From Paludibacteraceae bacterium (GTDB lineage: Bacteria; Bacteroidota; Bacteroidia; Bacteroidales; Paludibacteraceae), in contig JAFTZQ010000005.1 in NCBI GenBank assembly GCA_017464475.1, forward strand, positions 239,339 to 303,338: a DNA stretch of 64,000 bases, written 5' to 3'. Below are positions 35,725-44,973 of this stretch, piece after piece. The number at the start of each line of letters is the position of its first letter. Within the stretch, counting starts at the first letter, position 1. Below the pieces are notes generated by a model, which worked only from the letters and a program-made list of their open reading frames with translations, did no database searches and was not told the origin of the DNA. The position numbers and the translations under genes are program-made.

Positions 35725-36223
35725 TGTACGATACATAGTGTTGTTGGTGGGAATGGTGCTGAGCGGATGTTCGATCAGTTATAAATTCAACGGAGCGAAC
35801 ATCAATTACCAGACAACGCACTCTATCTCCATCGCTGATTTTCCGAACAATGCAGCGATGGTGAATCCGACGCTGAGTCCGAACCTGACGGAGGCGATCC
35901 GGGATCTGTTCCAGCGCCAGACGCGGTTGCAGGTACTGAGCAAAGGCGGAGACCTGGAGATAGAGGGTGAGATCGTGGGTTACGACATCAGCCAAGGAGC
36001 GATCTCGGTAGATAACTACGCTTCGGAGAACAAACTGACCATCCGCGTGGCGGTGCATTTTACCAATAATATCTACCCCGAAGAATCGTTCGACAAGACG
36101 TATTCCGCTTCGCAGACCTACGACGCGAGCCGGTTGCTGACCGATGTGCAGGACGAACTATGCAATATTATTATCACCGAGATATCGGAGAATATATACA
36201 ATGACACGGTGGCAAAGTGGTAG
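35714..36223 (+). CDS. lptE: LptE-like LPS-assembly lipoprotein
   Basis: 169-aa outer-membrane lipoprotein that plugs and stabilises the LptD lipopolysaccharide translocon. The signal peptide ends with a lipobox LSGC (about residues 16-19), followed by SISYKFNGANINYQTTHSISIADFPN, typical for Bacteroidetes LptE. The rest alternates beta strands and two helices and ends NIIITEISENIYNDTVAKW. The start overlaps the regulator's last codons (ATGAGTTGTAG), suggesting translational coupling. Confidence 0.88.
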   Translation: MSCSVRYIVLLVGMVLSGCSISYKFNGANINYQTTHSISIADFPNNAAMVNPTLSPNLTEAIRDLFQRQTRLQVLSKGGDLEIEGEIVGYDISQGAISVDNYASENKLTIRVAVHFTNNIYPEESFDKTYSASQTYDASRLLTDVQDELCNIIITEISENIYNDTVAKW

Positions 36224-36259
36224 TTGAAAGTTTAGAGTTTAGAGTTTAAAGTTTAGAGA
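36223..36259 (+). repeat. Word-repeat cluster before the export gene
   Basis: AGTTTAGAGTTTAGAG and variants fill the whole lptE to export-lipoprotein spacer. Confidence 0.75.
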
Positions 36260-36261
36260 TA

Positions 36262-37068
36262 ATGAGATACTTTAGAATTTTAGCAGTACTGCTGGTTGCG
36301 ATAGCAGGCGCGAGTTGCGTGACGCAAAAGCAGTTGACTTATCTGCGCGGCGCGGATGCGCAGACGGCAGATTCGCTGAATACACAGTTTCAATCGCGGA
36401 CGGAAGCGATCATCCGCAGCGGTGATGCGTTGACGATTTTTGTGTCCGCGCTGGATGTGGAGGCGGTGACGCCATACAACCTGCCGACCGTGACTTATGC
36501 TATTCCCGGCACGGAGCGGACGCAGACGACCCCGATGCTGCAGTACTATCTGGTAGATGAGGAGGGAAACATCGAGTTTCCGGTGCTGGGTACTATCCAT
36601 GTAGCCGGACTGAAACGTCCCGAAGTAGCTCAGTTGATCAAATCGAAGCTGGAGAAGCAGGTGGTGAATCCGCTGGTGCAAGTGTCGCTGGTGAATGCGC
36701 ATGTGTCGGTGCTGGGGGAGGTGAACAGACCCGGTCAGGTACCCATGACGACGGGTCGTATCACTCTTCTGGAGGCGCTGGCTGCAGCAGGAGACATGAC
36801 TCCTTACGGCAAGCGCGATAATGTGTTGATCACGCGCGAGGTGGACGGTAAGTTGCAGATCGCCAGAGTGGACATGCGCAGTACCGATTTGCTGACATCG
36901 CCGTATTATTATCTCCAGCAGAACGACGTGGTGTATGTCTCGCCGAACAAGGTGCGGGCTGTGAGTAGTACCAACGCGGGGCTGTGGTTAAGTATGGTAA
37001 GTACCGTAGCGAGCGCGGCAACCGTGATAGTGACGGTGGTGAATGCTGCCAGACCGACAGGAAAATAA
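36262..37068 (+). CDS. Wza-like polysaccharide export lipoprotein
   Basis: 268-aa outer-membrane export protein. A signal peptide with a lipobox-like GASC (Cys about 19) is followed by the poly-export domain (about residues 45-140: YYLVDEEGNIEFPVLGTIHVAGL, VNPLVQVSLVNAHVSVLGEVNRPGQVPM in parts), then an SLBB-type segment (TLLEALAAAGDMTPYGKRDNVLI). The C-terminus has a hydrophobic helix (about 240-262). With the Wzc-like gene 32 nt downstream it forms the export pair of a Wzx/Wzy-type exopolysaccharide or capsule system. Confidence 0.9.
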   Translation: MRYFRILAVLLVAIAGASCVTQKQLTYLRGADAQTADSLNTQFQSRTEAIIRSGDALTIFVSALDVEAVTPYNLPTVTYAIPGTERTQTTPMLQYYLVDEEGNIEFPVLGTIHVAGLKRPEVAQLIKSKLEKQVVNPLVQVSLVNAHVSVLGEVNRPGQVPMTTGRITLLEALAAAGDMTPYGKRDNVLITREVDGKLQIARVDMRSTDLLTSPYYYLQQNDVVYVSPNKVRAVSSTNAGLWLSMVSTVASAATVIVTVVNAARPTGK

Positions 37069-37100
37069 ACAGTGGTCCAAAGGACCGGAAATATATCATT

Positions 37101-39374
37101 ATGGAAAATAAAAGCAATGAGATAGATGTGCGCAAGATATTGCGTATAATAGTGGAGCATTGGTGGTGGTTCGTGCTCGGCGTAGCTGCTTGCACGATGC
37201 TGGGCGTGGCTTATTACCTGCGCAAAGCGCCTCAGTGGACCACCGACGCGAGTGTGGTCTTGCGCCAGAAAGAAGGTTCCGGCACATCGCTGGACGCCTT
37301 GTCCATGTTAGGTCTTTCTGGCAACCGCGCCGCAGAAGACGAGGTGGTTGTGTTGTCTTCCCGCGGGTTGCTATACCAAGCTATAGACGCCCTGAATCTA
37401 TGGGACGCTCCGTCCAAACGCGGCGGGCTGCGATGGGAGGGTGAGTTCCGCCATCCGGCATTGACGATCGACTATTTGTCGCTGACGGAGGACGCGCAGA
37501 TCAAACCTTTTGTGGTCAAAGTGAAGCCGACGAAGAAGGGTTACAAAGTGAAGACCAAGATGGGCTTTTTCCATCGCTCCACGACGCGTGTAACCGATCT
37601 GAGCGAACCGATCGAAACCGATATAGGCACGATCCGCATTCATGCCAACCGTCCTTTGAGCCCCGACACGACATATCGTGTGGCTCATTCGCGTCGCGAG
37701 TTGGTGGTAGCCGGATACCAAAAGAAATTGAGCGTCACGCTGCATAAGAAAGAGTCGAACATCATTCATATCTCTACCCAATCGCCTGTGCCGGAGCGCG
37801 ATAAAGCGCTGCTGCACCAGATGATAGAGCAATACAACCTGAACGCGATCGTAGATAAAAACATGCTGGCGACCAACACGGCGGCGTTTATCGACGAGCG
37901 GCTGGATATCATCACCAAAGAATTGGGCGAAGCGGAAGAGGCTGTGTCGGATTACAAGCAGCAAAACAACATCGCGGACATCAGCACGCAGGCGAATCTG
38001 TTCTTGCATGCCAGCAGCGCTGAGCAACGCGCGATGGCGGAGATCGAGACCCAGCTGAGTCTGGTGGAATACATCGATGAGTTCCTGCGCGACGACACCA
38101 AGCGCAACAGCCTGATCCCGTCCAATATAGGTCTGTCGGACGCTTCGCTTGCCAGCGGACTGACGGAATACAATGCGTTGCAGTTGCAACGGATGCGCAT
38201 CCTGCGCACGGCAACGGAGGACAACCCTGTGATCGAACAGATGAATGCGCAACTGGCTTCCATGCGGGAGAATATCATCGAGACGATCGGTTCGGTTCGT
38301 GAGAGCCTGAAGATCCGTCAGCGGAACTTACAAGCCCAAGACACCAAATTCAACCGCCAGATTCAGAATGCTCCTGAGCAGCAACGCGAGTACGTGCGCG
38401 TCGTTCGTCAGCAGCAGATCAAAGAGCGGCTGTATGTGTTCCTCTATGAGAAACGCGAGGAAAACGCGCTGATGCTGGCGGCTACGGCTACGCCGGCGAA
38501 GATACTGGATATGCCGCAACGCGATGTGAAGAGCCAGAGCCCGAAGTTAACCAAACTGCTATTGCTCTGTATCATCCTCGGATTGCTGATACCGGCAGCG
38601 ATATTGTATATCTTGGTTCTTTTCAACGACACGATTGACGACGTGAAGGAATACGAGAGGCGGATCAAGGCGCCGCTGCTGGGTCAGCTGGTACAAAACA
38701 GCCGCAATGCACATATCGCTATTCATGAGGGCGAATCCACCGTTTCGGCAGAACTGTTCCGCTTGATCCGTACCAACTTGCGGTTCGTGCTGCCGAAAGA
38801 AGCGAAGAATCCGGTGATCTTGGTGACCAGTAGCATCAACGGCGAAGGCAAATCGTATGTGTCTTGCAATACCGCATTGTCCCTCGCTATACTGGGCAAG
38901 AAAGTGGTGCTGGTAGGTATGGACATTCGCAAACCGATGCTGACGACCTATTTCGGGCTGAAGACCAAAGGCCATCTGACCGACTATCTGGCAGAGCCGG
39001 ATGTGACGGTGGACGATATTATTGTGGCGAGCGGCGAACACAAGAACCTCGATTTGATCCCTTGCGGCACGATTCCTCCCAATCCGGCGGAGTTGCTGCA
39101 GACGGAGCGGGTGGAGGAGTTATTCGCCGAACTACGCAAGCGATATGACTATATCATCGTGGATACAGCCCCTGTGGCGCTGGTGAGCGATACCTACCAG
39201 CTGGACCGCATAGCAGACATGACGATTTATGTAAGCCGGTATAAATACACGCCGAGTGAAATGATTGACTATCTTAATAATATGATCGACCAGAAGCGGA
39301 TGCATAATGTGGCATGTGTGCTGAATGGCGTCAAGGGTCTGCGTGCGGGCTACGGATACGGAGGACAACAATGA
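37101..39374 (+). CDS. Wzc-like chain-length determinant and BY-kinase
   Basis: 757-aa inner-membrane co-polymerase. The N-terminal Wzz domain starts MENKSNEIDVRKILRIIVEHWWWFVLGVAA with the first membrane helix (about residues 21-42). A long periplasmic coiled-coil region (about 230-480) is followed by the second helix (about 487-510, LLLLCIILGLLIPAAILYIL in part). The cytosolic BY-kinase domain has Walker A SSINGEGKS (about 573), Walker A' VVLVGMDIRKP and Walker B YDYIIVDTAPV. The C-terminal tail GYGYGG holds only two Tyr, fewer than in classical Wzc. I start it at the ATG at 37101. It overlaps topB by 4 nt. Confidence 0.9.
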   Translation: MENKSNEIDVRKILRIIVEHWWWFVLGVAACTMLGVAYYLRKAPQWTTDASVVLRQKEGSGTSLDALSMLGLSGNRAAEDEVVVLSSRGLLYQAIDALNLWDAPSKRGGLRWEGEFRHPALTIDYLSLTEDAQIKPFVVKVKPTKKGYKVKTKMGFFHRSTTRVTDLSEPIETDIGTIRIHANRPLSPDTTYRVAHSRRELVVAGYQKKLSVTLHKKESNIIHISTQSPVPERDKALLHQMIEQYNLNAIVDKNMLATNTAAFIDERLDIITKELGEAEEAVSDYKQQNNIADISTQANLFLHASSAEQRAMAEIETQLSLVEYIDEFLRDDTKRNSLIPSNIGLSDASLASGLTEYNALQLQRMRILRTATEDNPVIEQMNAQLASMRENIIETIGSVRESLKIRQRNLQAQDTKFNRQIQNAPEQQREYVRVVRQQQIKERLYVFLYEKREENALMLAATATPAKILDMPQRDVKSQSPKLTKLLLLCIILGLLIPAAILYILVLFNDTIDDVKEYERRIKAPLLGQLVQNSRNAHIAIHEGESTVSAELFRLIRTNLRFVLPKEAKNPVILVTSSINGEGKSYVSCNTALSLAILGKKVVLVGMDIRKPMLTTYFGLKTKGHLTDYLAEPDVTVDDIIVASGEHKNLDLIPCGTIPPNPAELLQTERVEELFAELRKRYDYIIVDTAPVALVSDTYQLDRIADMTIYVSRYKYTPSEMIDYLNNMIDQKRMHNVACVLNGVKGLRAGYGYGGQQ

Positions 39375-41353
39375 TAGTTTGTGTGGCAGAGAAACCGTCG
39401 GTGGGTGCCTATATAGCGAATGTGCTGGGCGCCAAGCAGCGGAAGGATGGGTATTTTGAAGGGAACGGGTACCAAGTGACTTGGACCTTCGGACATCTGT
39501 GTGCGCTGCTGGATCCGCAGGAATATACGGAGCAATGGAAGGCATGGAGCCTGAGTTCGCTGCCGATGATTCCGCCGCGGTTCTCTATCAAAGTGTCCGG
39601 CGACGAAGGAGTGCATAAACAATTCAACGTCATCAAATCGCTGATCAACCAAGCTGAAGAGGTAATCAACTGCGGCGATGCGGGGCAAGAAGGAGAGTTG
39701 ATCCAGCGATGGGTCTATCAGCAGGCGGGATGCCGGTGCCCGGTGAAGCGACTGTGGGTCAATTCGTTGACGGAAGAAGCGATCCGCGAAGGATTCAAGG
39801 CGCTGAAAGACCAATCGGAATACCAGCACCTGTATGAGGCGGGTCTGATGCGCGCCATCGGTGACTGGCTGCTGGGCATGAACGCCACGCGCGCATATAC
39901 AATAAGGTATGCCCGCGGGAGCGGAAAAGGACGTCAGGTGCTGTCCGTCGGACGAGTGCAGACACCGACGCTGGCGCTGGTGGTGAAACGGCAGGCGGAG
40001 ATAGAAAATTTCAAGCCGCGCACCTATTGGGAACTGAAGACCAACTACCGCGATACACTCTTTAGCGCCCAGATTCCGGTGGAGGAAGACGAGTATGCCA
40101 TCACCTCCGAGGAACAGGGTCAGGCGCTGGTGGATAGCATCAAAGATGAGCCGCTGGTAATCACTTCCGTGGAGAAAAAGAAAGGGCTGGAGTTTGCACC
40201 GAAACTCTATGACCTGACTTCGCTGCAGGTCGATTGCAACAAGAAATACGGTTTCTCCGCCGACCAGACGCTGCAACTGATTCAATCGCTGTATGAGAAA
40301 CGCGTGACGACTTATCCGCGTGTGGACACGACCTATCTGAGCGACGACCTCTATCCCAAAGTGCCGGGTACATTAGCCGGAATCAAAGATTATTTCCCTT
40401 CGGTGGCACCGCTGCTGGGACTGAAAGCCGACGGCAAAAAAGGAGCAGGTTCGTTGCCCAAATCCAAGAAAGTATTCGATAACAAGAAAGTAACCGACCA
40501 CCATGCCATTATCCCTACCGGGCAACGTCCGGACGCGCTGACGGCGGATGAGAAGAAAGTGTATGACCTGGTGGCGCTGCATTTCATTGCGGCGTTCTAT
40601 CCTGAATGCGAAGTGAGCAACACGACGGTGCTGGCGAAAGCAGGAGAGATTGATTTCAAAGTGACCGGTCGCGAGGTTCTCAAACCCGGATGGAGAACGG
40701 TCTTCGAGAAAGCCCCTAAAGACCTTAACGACTCTAAGGACCCTAACGACCTTAATGACCCGGGTGACTCCAATGACCCTGCCGAAAACCCCGACTCCGC
40801 CAAGTCGCTTCCGGCTTTCACGAAAGGCGAGAGCGGTGCGCATGAGCCGGTTCTGAAAGAGAAAACGACCACGCCGCCTAAATACTATACGGAGGCAACC
40901 CTGTTGCGCGCGATGGAGACGGCGGGTAAGACGGTGGATAATGACGAACTGCGCGAAGCAATGAAAGAGAACGGAATAGGACGTCCGTCCACCCGTGCGG
41001 CGATCATCGAGAAACTATACCAGCGCAAATATATCGTCAAACAAGGCAAATCGCTCCGCGCAACGGAGGTCGGAATAGACTTGATTCATACGATCGTTTC
41101 GCCCCTGCTGAAATCGGCGGAGTTGACCGGTCTATGGGAGAAGAAACTGCGCGAGATAGAACGCGGCGAATATACGGCGCAGCAGTTCTTGGACGAACTG
41201 AAAGAAATGACTTCCGGTGTGGTACGCGACGTGAAGACCAATAAAGCCGGCATGTTATGCCCCGTCTGTCGCCAAGGCTTGATCATTCGCGGCAATACCC
41301 AGTACGGTTGTTCCAGATGGCGAGAAGGATGTTCCTATCGAGAGCCGTTTTGA
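39371..41353 (+). CDS. topB: DNA topoisomerase III (type IA)
   Basis: 660-aa type IA topoisomerase, which passes single strands and decatenates recombination intermediates. The TOPRIM domain begins MIVCVAEKPSVGAYIANVLG with the acidic motif NCGDAGQEGELI (about residues 99-110). The catalytic Tyr is in KRVTTYPRVDTTYLS (about 315). FTEQGIGRPSTRA-type motif appears as ENGIGRPSTRA (about 535). The C-terminal zinc ribbon has CPVCRQG...YGCSRWREGC. A low-complexity segment (about 452-478, DLNDSKDPNDLNDPGDSNDP) interrupts the fold in the same word vocabulary as the spacer at 49990. It starts inside the Wzc stop (ATGA). Confidence 0.92.
   Translation: MIVCVAEKPSVGAYIANVLGAKQRKDGYFEGNGYQVTWTFGHLCALLDPQEYTEQWKAWSLSSLPMIPPRFSIKVSGDEGVHKQFNVIKSLINQAEEVINCGDAGQEGELIQRWVYQQAGCRCPVKRLWVNSLTEEAIREGFKALKDQSEYQHLYEAGLMRAIGDWLLGMNATRAYTIRYARGSGKGRQVLSVGRVQTPTLALVVKRQAEIENFKPRTYWELKTNYRDTLFSAQIPVEEDEYAITSEEQGQALVDSIKDEPLVITSVEKKKGLEFAPKLYDLTSLQVDCNKKYGFSADQTLQLIQSLYEKRVTTYPRVDTTYLSDDLYPKVPGTLAGIKDYFPSVAPLLGLKADGKKGAGSLPKSKKVFDNKKVTDHHAIIPTGQRPDALTADEKKVYDLVALHFIAAFYPECEVSNTTVLAKAGEIDFKVTGREVLKPGWRTVFEKAPKDLNDSKDPNDLNDPGDSNDPAENPDSAKSLPAFTKGESGAHEPVLKEKTTTPPKYYTEATLLRAMETAGKTVDNDELREAMKENGIGRPSTRAAIIEKLYQRKYIVKQGKSLRATEVGIDLIHTIVSPLLKSAELTGLWEKKLREIERGEYTAQQFLDELKEMTSGVVRDVKTNKAGMLCPVCRQGLIIRGNTQYGCSRWREGCSYREPF
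40717..40800 (+). repeat. Word-repeat segment inside topB
   Basis: GACCTTAACGACTCTAAGGA-type words on GACC(C/T)TAA encode the Asp-Asn-Pro-rich linker. In frame with topB. Confidence 0.75.
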
Positions 41354-41428
41354 CAACTAAAGTTAGCAAAAAACGCACATGTGTAAATTTTACGTCAATT
41401 TTTCTACAAAAGATTGGCGTTTTTTGTG

Positions 41429-41436
41429 TACTTTTG
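41429..41436 (+). promoter_or_regulatory. Promoter -7 box of the pectin locus
   Basis: TACTTTTG, followed by a 94-nt leader with a GCACGC-GTG-GCGTGC hairpin (41454-41468). No clear TTTG lies 20 bases upstream, so an activator may be needed. Confidence 0.6.
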
Positions 41437-41529
41437 CAGCCGATTTCTCTCTAGCACGCGTGGCGTGCGCACGAAGAAGCAATTTACTAACCCAAATTAA
41501 ATTAATATCAACACAAACAAATTCTCTTT

Positions 41530-44500
41530 ATGAAACTGAATTCCAGTGTGTTCCGTACCATGATTCTCTCGGCTTTGCTCTTTGTGGGCATGGCTGCTGA
41601 GGCTCGTGTGATCAGCGGAGTTGTTAAAGACGCAACAGGCGAGACCATTATCTCCGCCTCGGTTGTGGTGAAGGGTACCTCAATTGGTACAGTAACGGAT
41701 TTCGACGGTAATTACAGCCTCGATGTTCCGAATGATGCAAAGGTGCTTGTTTTCTCGTACGTCGGTATGAAGACGCAGGAGTTGAACATCACCGGCGATG
41801 TGATGAATGTTGTGCTTTCCGAGAACAGCGAGGTGCTGGAGGAAGTAGTCGTAACCGGTTATGGCACGACCAAGAAGCGCGACGTGGTAACTTCTGTGGC
41901 ATCGGTTGGTGCAGACCAGATCAAAGACATTCCTGTGACGAGCGCAGCAGAAGCTCTTCAAGGTAAATTGTCGGGTGTGTCAGTTACAACGACCGAGGGT
42001 AGTCCGGATGCAGATGTGAAAATCCGTGTTCGTGGTGGAACTTCTCTGACCCAGAGCAACGACCCGTTGTATATCGTAGATGGAATGCCGGTTTCCAGCA
42101 TCTCGGATATTGCTCCGAGCGACATTGCCTCAATGGACGTTTTGAAAGACGCTGCGGCTACTGCTATCTACGGTGCGCAAGGTGCTAACGGTGTTATCAT
42201 CATTACTACCAAAGATTCCGACACGGAGGAAGACAAGATGACCTTCCATGTGGATTATTCCGGCTTCATAGGTTGGAAGAAGATTGCTAAGAAGTATGAT
42301 GTAATGAAACCGAAAGAATTTGCCTTGATGCAGTATGAGTGGGCTTCGATGAAATATAACACCACCGATCCCGGTAACTCGGACCTCCGCGGCCAGTTCT
42401 ATGCGTACTTTGACAAACTATACAACGATACTAAATACAAGGATCCGGCTGAAATTGAAACAACGCCGATTTCTACTCTTCTGTCTCAATATGAAGATCC
42501 GGCGCAACATGAATTCATAGATTGGCAGGACAAGACTTTCGGACGTACGGGATTCAACTCCAACCAGTCTGTTAGTGTCAGCGGTGGTAACAAAAATGCC
42601 AATTTTACGCTCTCGTACAACCGCATTGACGACAAAGCGATTATGGAGCAGTCAAACTATACTCGTAACAATATCTCCGGTAAAGCAAAATTCAAACCGT
42701 TTAAGAATTTTACGATAGGTTTTACTACTCGTTATACCAGCACTCAGGTTTTGGGATCCGGATCAAACGCCATTAAGGATAACGGTACTTCTACTGAATC
42801 TCGTCTGCGTAACTGCGTAGTTTATACTCCGACAACGTTGCTGACCAAGGATGACGGTACAGGAGGGGACGAGGATGAAACTTTCGGATCTCTCTATGAT
42901 CCTTTGACGACTATCCGCGATAACTACAAACTGAAAGCGGATAAGAAGTGGAATATCCAGGGCTATATGAGCTATAAGTTTGCGAAGCATTTCACGGCTC
43001 GTGTAGATCTGGGTTATGAGACCCGTCATATTACTACGGATCGTTATTATGGTCCTACCACTTATTTCTCGCGTAACACGGGCCGCCCCGGAATTGAGGG
43101 CGGAACCGCTCAAATTCAGGTTACGGATGAATACAGCTCCACATTGACAAACCACAACACTTTGGAATGGAAACAAACATTCCAAAATAATCATAATGTA
43201 AGTGTTTTGGTAGGTGAAGAGACAGTGATCCGCAAAGGATCTACTCAAACAGAATACGGTTTTGGCTACAAAGGTAGTTATGATGTGCTAAACGGCGAAA
43301 TATTCAATTATATGGGTCAAGCCGCTTATTCGGAGTTTACCAATTATATCAATCCGCGCGATAACCAATTATCGTTCCTCGCACGCGCTAATTACGATTA
43401 TAAAGGTCGTTATTATTTAACGGCAACTTTCCGCGCTGACTGTTCTACTCGTTTCGTGAAAGGGCATCAGTGGGGTTACTTCCCTTCAGGAGCTGTAGCA
43501 TGGCGTATGTCCGATGAAGAGTTTATGGAGGGTGCGTCGAGTTGGTTGAGCAATTTGAAACTCCGTCTCTCGCTCGGTATGGCAGGTAACAATAATGTAG
43601 ATCTCGGTTATCTCCATCCTGATTTCCTGTCGCAACAGATGACCTATATTGATATGGGACAGGGAACCAGCAATATCTTGGTAGTTGGTGGAAGTGATAA
43701 GATCGCCGCTAACCCGAATCTGAAATGGGAGACAACAGTAACTCGCGACTTTGGTATCGACTACGGTTTCTTCAACGAGCGTTTGACCGGTACGATTGAC
43801 CTCTATTGGAATACTACGAAAGATCTGATTATTCGTCAAAACATGCCGGCGCGCTATAACTTCCAATACCAGAATATCGGTTCTACCCGCAATATGGGTA
43901 TGGAGTTCTCTATCAAGGGTGTTATCCTTGATCATAAGTCCAAAAGCCTGAGCTACAATCTGTCTGTTGATGCGAATATTTCGTTCAACAAAACACGTGT
44001 GCAAGACCTTGGTAATATGACCTCGATGTTGGCGCAGACCAGTTGTTTCGGTTCTTCCGAATACCTGACGACGGCAGAGTTCCTGCTGGAGGTTGGCCAG
44101 CCTGTTGGTAATGTGATTGGTTATGTAACGGATGGTTATTATACCGCTGCGGATTTCCAAAGTTACCAGACCTCCACTCATGCATGGGGATTGGCGAACG
44201 GAGTACCAAGCTATGGCGATGGATTCCTGACCAACAAACCGGTGCCGGGTTCGATCAAATTCAAAGATCAGAACGGCGACGGCGTGATTACGGAAGAAGA
44301 CAAAGTCATCCTGGGTAACACTGTTCCTACTCACTCTGGCGGTTTTAACATCAATTTCAATATTGGTGGCGACAAATGGGGTAAGTTCGACTTGGCGGCT
44401 AACTTCACTTTCGCATTCGGAAACAAGATTCTGAACCTCTCTAAAATGGAGTACACCACAGTAACCGAGAAGACGAAGATGCGTAACCTCATTACCAATA

Positions 44501-44952
44501 TGGCATTCAACAACCGCTATTCGCTTTATACCGGTGAAGGTGCTTATATGCCGGACGCTTATGCAACAGGAGCTCTGATGGTAGGTGATGCATATACTGC
44601 GTTTGCAAATCAATTGGATCAGGCCAATATCGATAAGGGAGCCAATACGCATAGTCCGATCATGTCGCACTATGTAGTTACAGACCAGCACATGGAAGAT
44701 GGCTCGTTCTTGCGTCTGAACCAGCTGACTATCGGCTATTCGCTGCCGAAAGTTTGGATGGAGAAAACAAAAGTGATCAACAATATCCGCGTTTATGTAC
44801 AAGGCAGCAACTTGTTCTGCGCAACGAAGTATAGCGGTCTGGATCCCGAGGTGGATACCCGTTCCAGCAAGAACCCGTTGACTCCGGGCGTTGACTTCTC
44901 CGCTTATCCGAAGAGCCGCGGTATTAACGTAGGTTTGAATATTCAGTTCTAA
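41530..44952 (+). CDS. SusC-type TonB-dependent outer-membrane transporter
   Basis: 1140-aa SusC-family receptor that imports glycan fragments across the outer membrane with its SusD lid. The signal peptide ends GMAAEA (about residue 25). A carboxypeptidase-regulatory-like N-terminal domain (RVISGVVKDATGETIISASVVVKG) precedes the TonB box/plug (EVVVTGYGTTKKRDV). The SusC signature KDAAATAIYGAQGANGVIIITTK is at about 212-234. The barrel ends KSRGINVGLNIQF with terminal Phe. Adjacent pectinases suggest pectic oligosaccharides as substrate (inference). Confidence 0.95.
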   Translation: MKLNSSVFRTMILSALLFVGMAAEARVISGVVKDATGETIISASVVVKGTSIGTVTDFDGNYSLDVPNDAKVLVFSYVGMKTQELNITGDVMNVVLSENSEVLEEVVVTGYGTTKKRDVVTSVASVGADQIKDIPVTSAAEALQGKLSGVSVTTTEGSPDADVKIRVRGGTSLTQSNDPLYIVDGMPVSSISDIAPSDIASMDVLKDAAATAIYGAQGANGVIIITTKDSDTEEDKMTFHVDYSGFIGWKKIAKKYDVMKPKEFALMQYEWASMKYNTTDPGNSDLRGQFYAYFDKLYNDTKYKDPAEIETTPISTLLSQYEDPAQHEFIDWQDKTFGRTGFNSNQSVSVSGGNKNANFTLSYNRIDDKAIMEQSNYTRNNISGKAKFKPFKNFTIGFTTRYTSTQVLGSGSNAIKDNGTSTESRLRNCVVYTPTTLLTKDDGTGGDEDETFGSLYDPLTTIRDNYKLKADKKWNIQGYMSYKFAKHFTARVDLGYETRHITTDRYYGPTTYFSRNTGRPGIEGGTAQIQVTDEYSSTLTNHNTLEWKQTFQNNHNVSVLVGEETVIRKGSTQTEYGFGYKGSYDVLNGEIFNYMGQAAYSEFTNYINPRDNQLSFLARANYDYKGRYYLTATFRADCSTRFVKGHQWGYFPSGAVAWRMSDEEFMEGASSWLSNLKLRLSLGMAGNNNVDLGYLHPDFLSQQMTYIDMGQGTSNILVVGGSDKIAANPNLKWETTVTRDFGIDYGFFNERLTGTIDLYWNTTKDLIIRQNMPARYNFQYQNIGSTRNMGMEFSIKGVILDHKSKSLSYNLSVDANISFNKTRVQDLGNMTSMLAQTSCFGSSEYLTTAEFLLEVGQPVGNVIGYVTDGYYTAADFQSYQTSTHAWGLANGVPSYGDGFLTNKPVPGSIKFKDQNGDGVITEEDKVILGNTVPTHSGGFNINFNIGGDKWGKFDLAANFTFAFGNKILNLSKMEYTTVTEKTKMRNLITNMAFNNRYSLYTGEGAYMPDAYATGALMVGDAYTAFANQLDQANIDKGANTHSPIMSHYVVTDQHMEDGSFLRLNQLTIGYSLPKVWMEKTKVINNIRVYVQGSNLFCATKYSGLDPEVDTRSSKNPLTPGVDFSAYPKSRGINVGLNIQF

Positions 44953-44973
44953 TCCCGAAAAATACTAACAATT

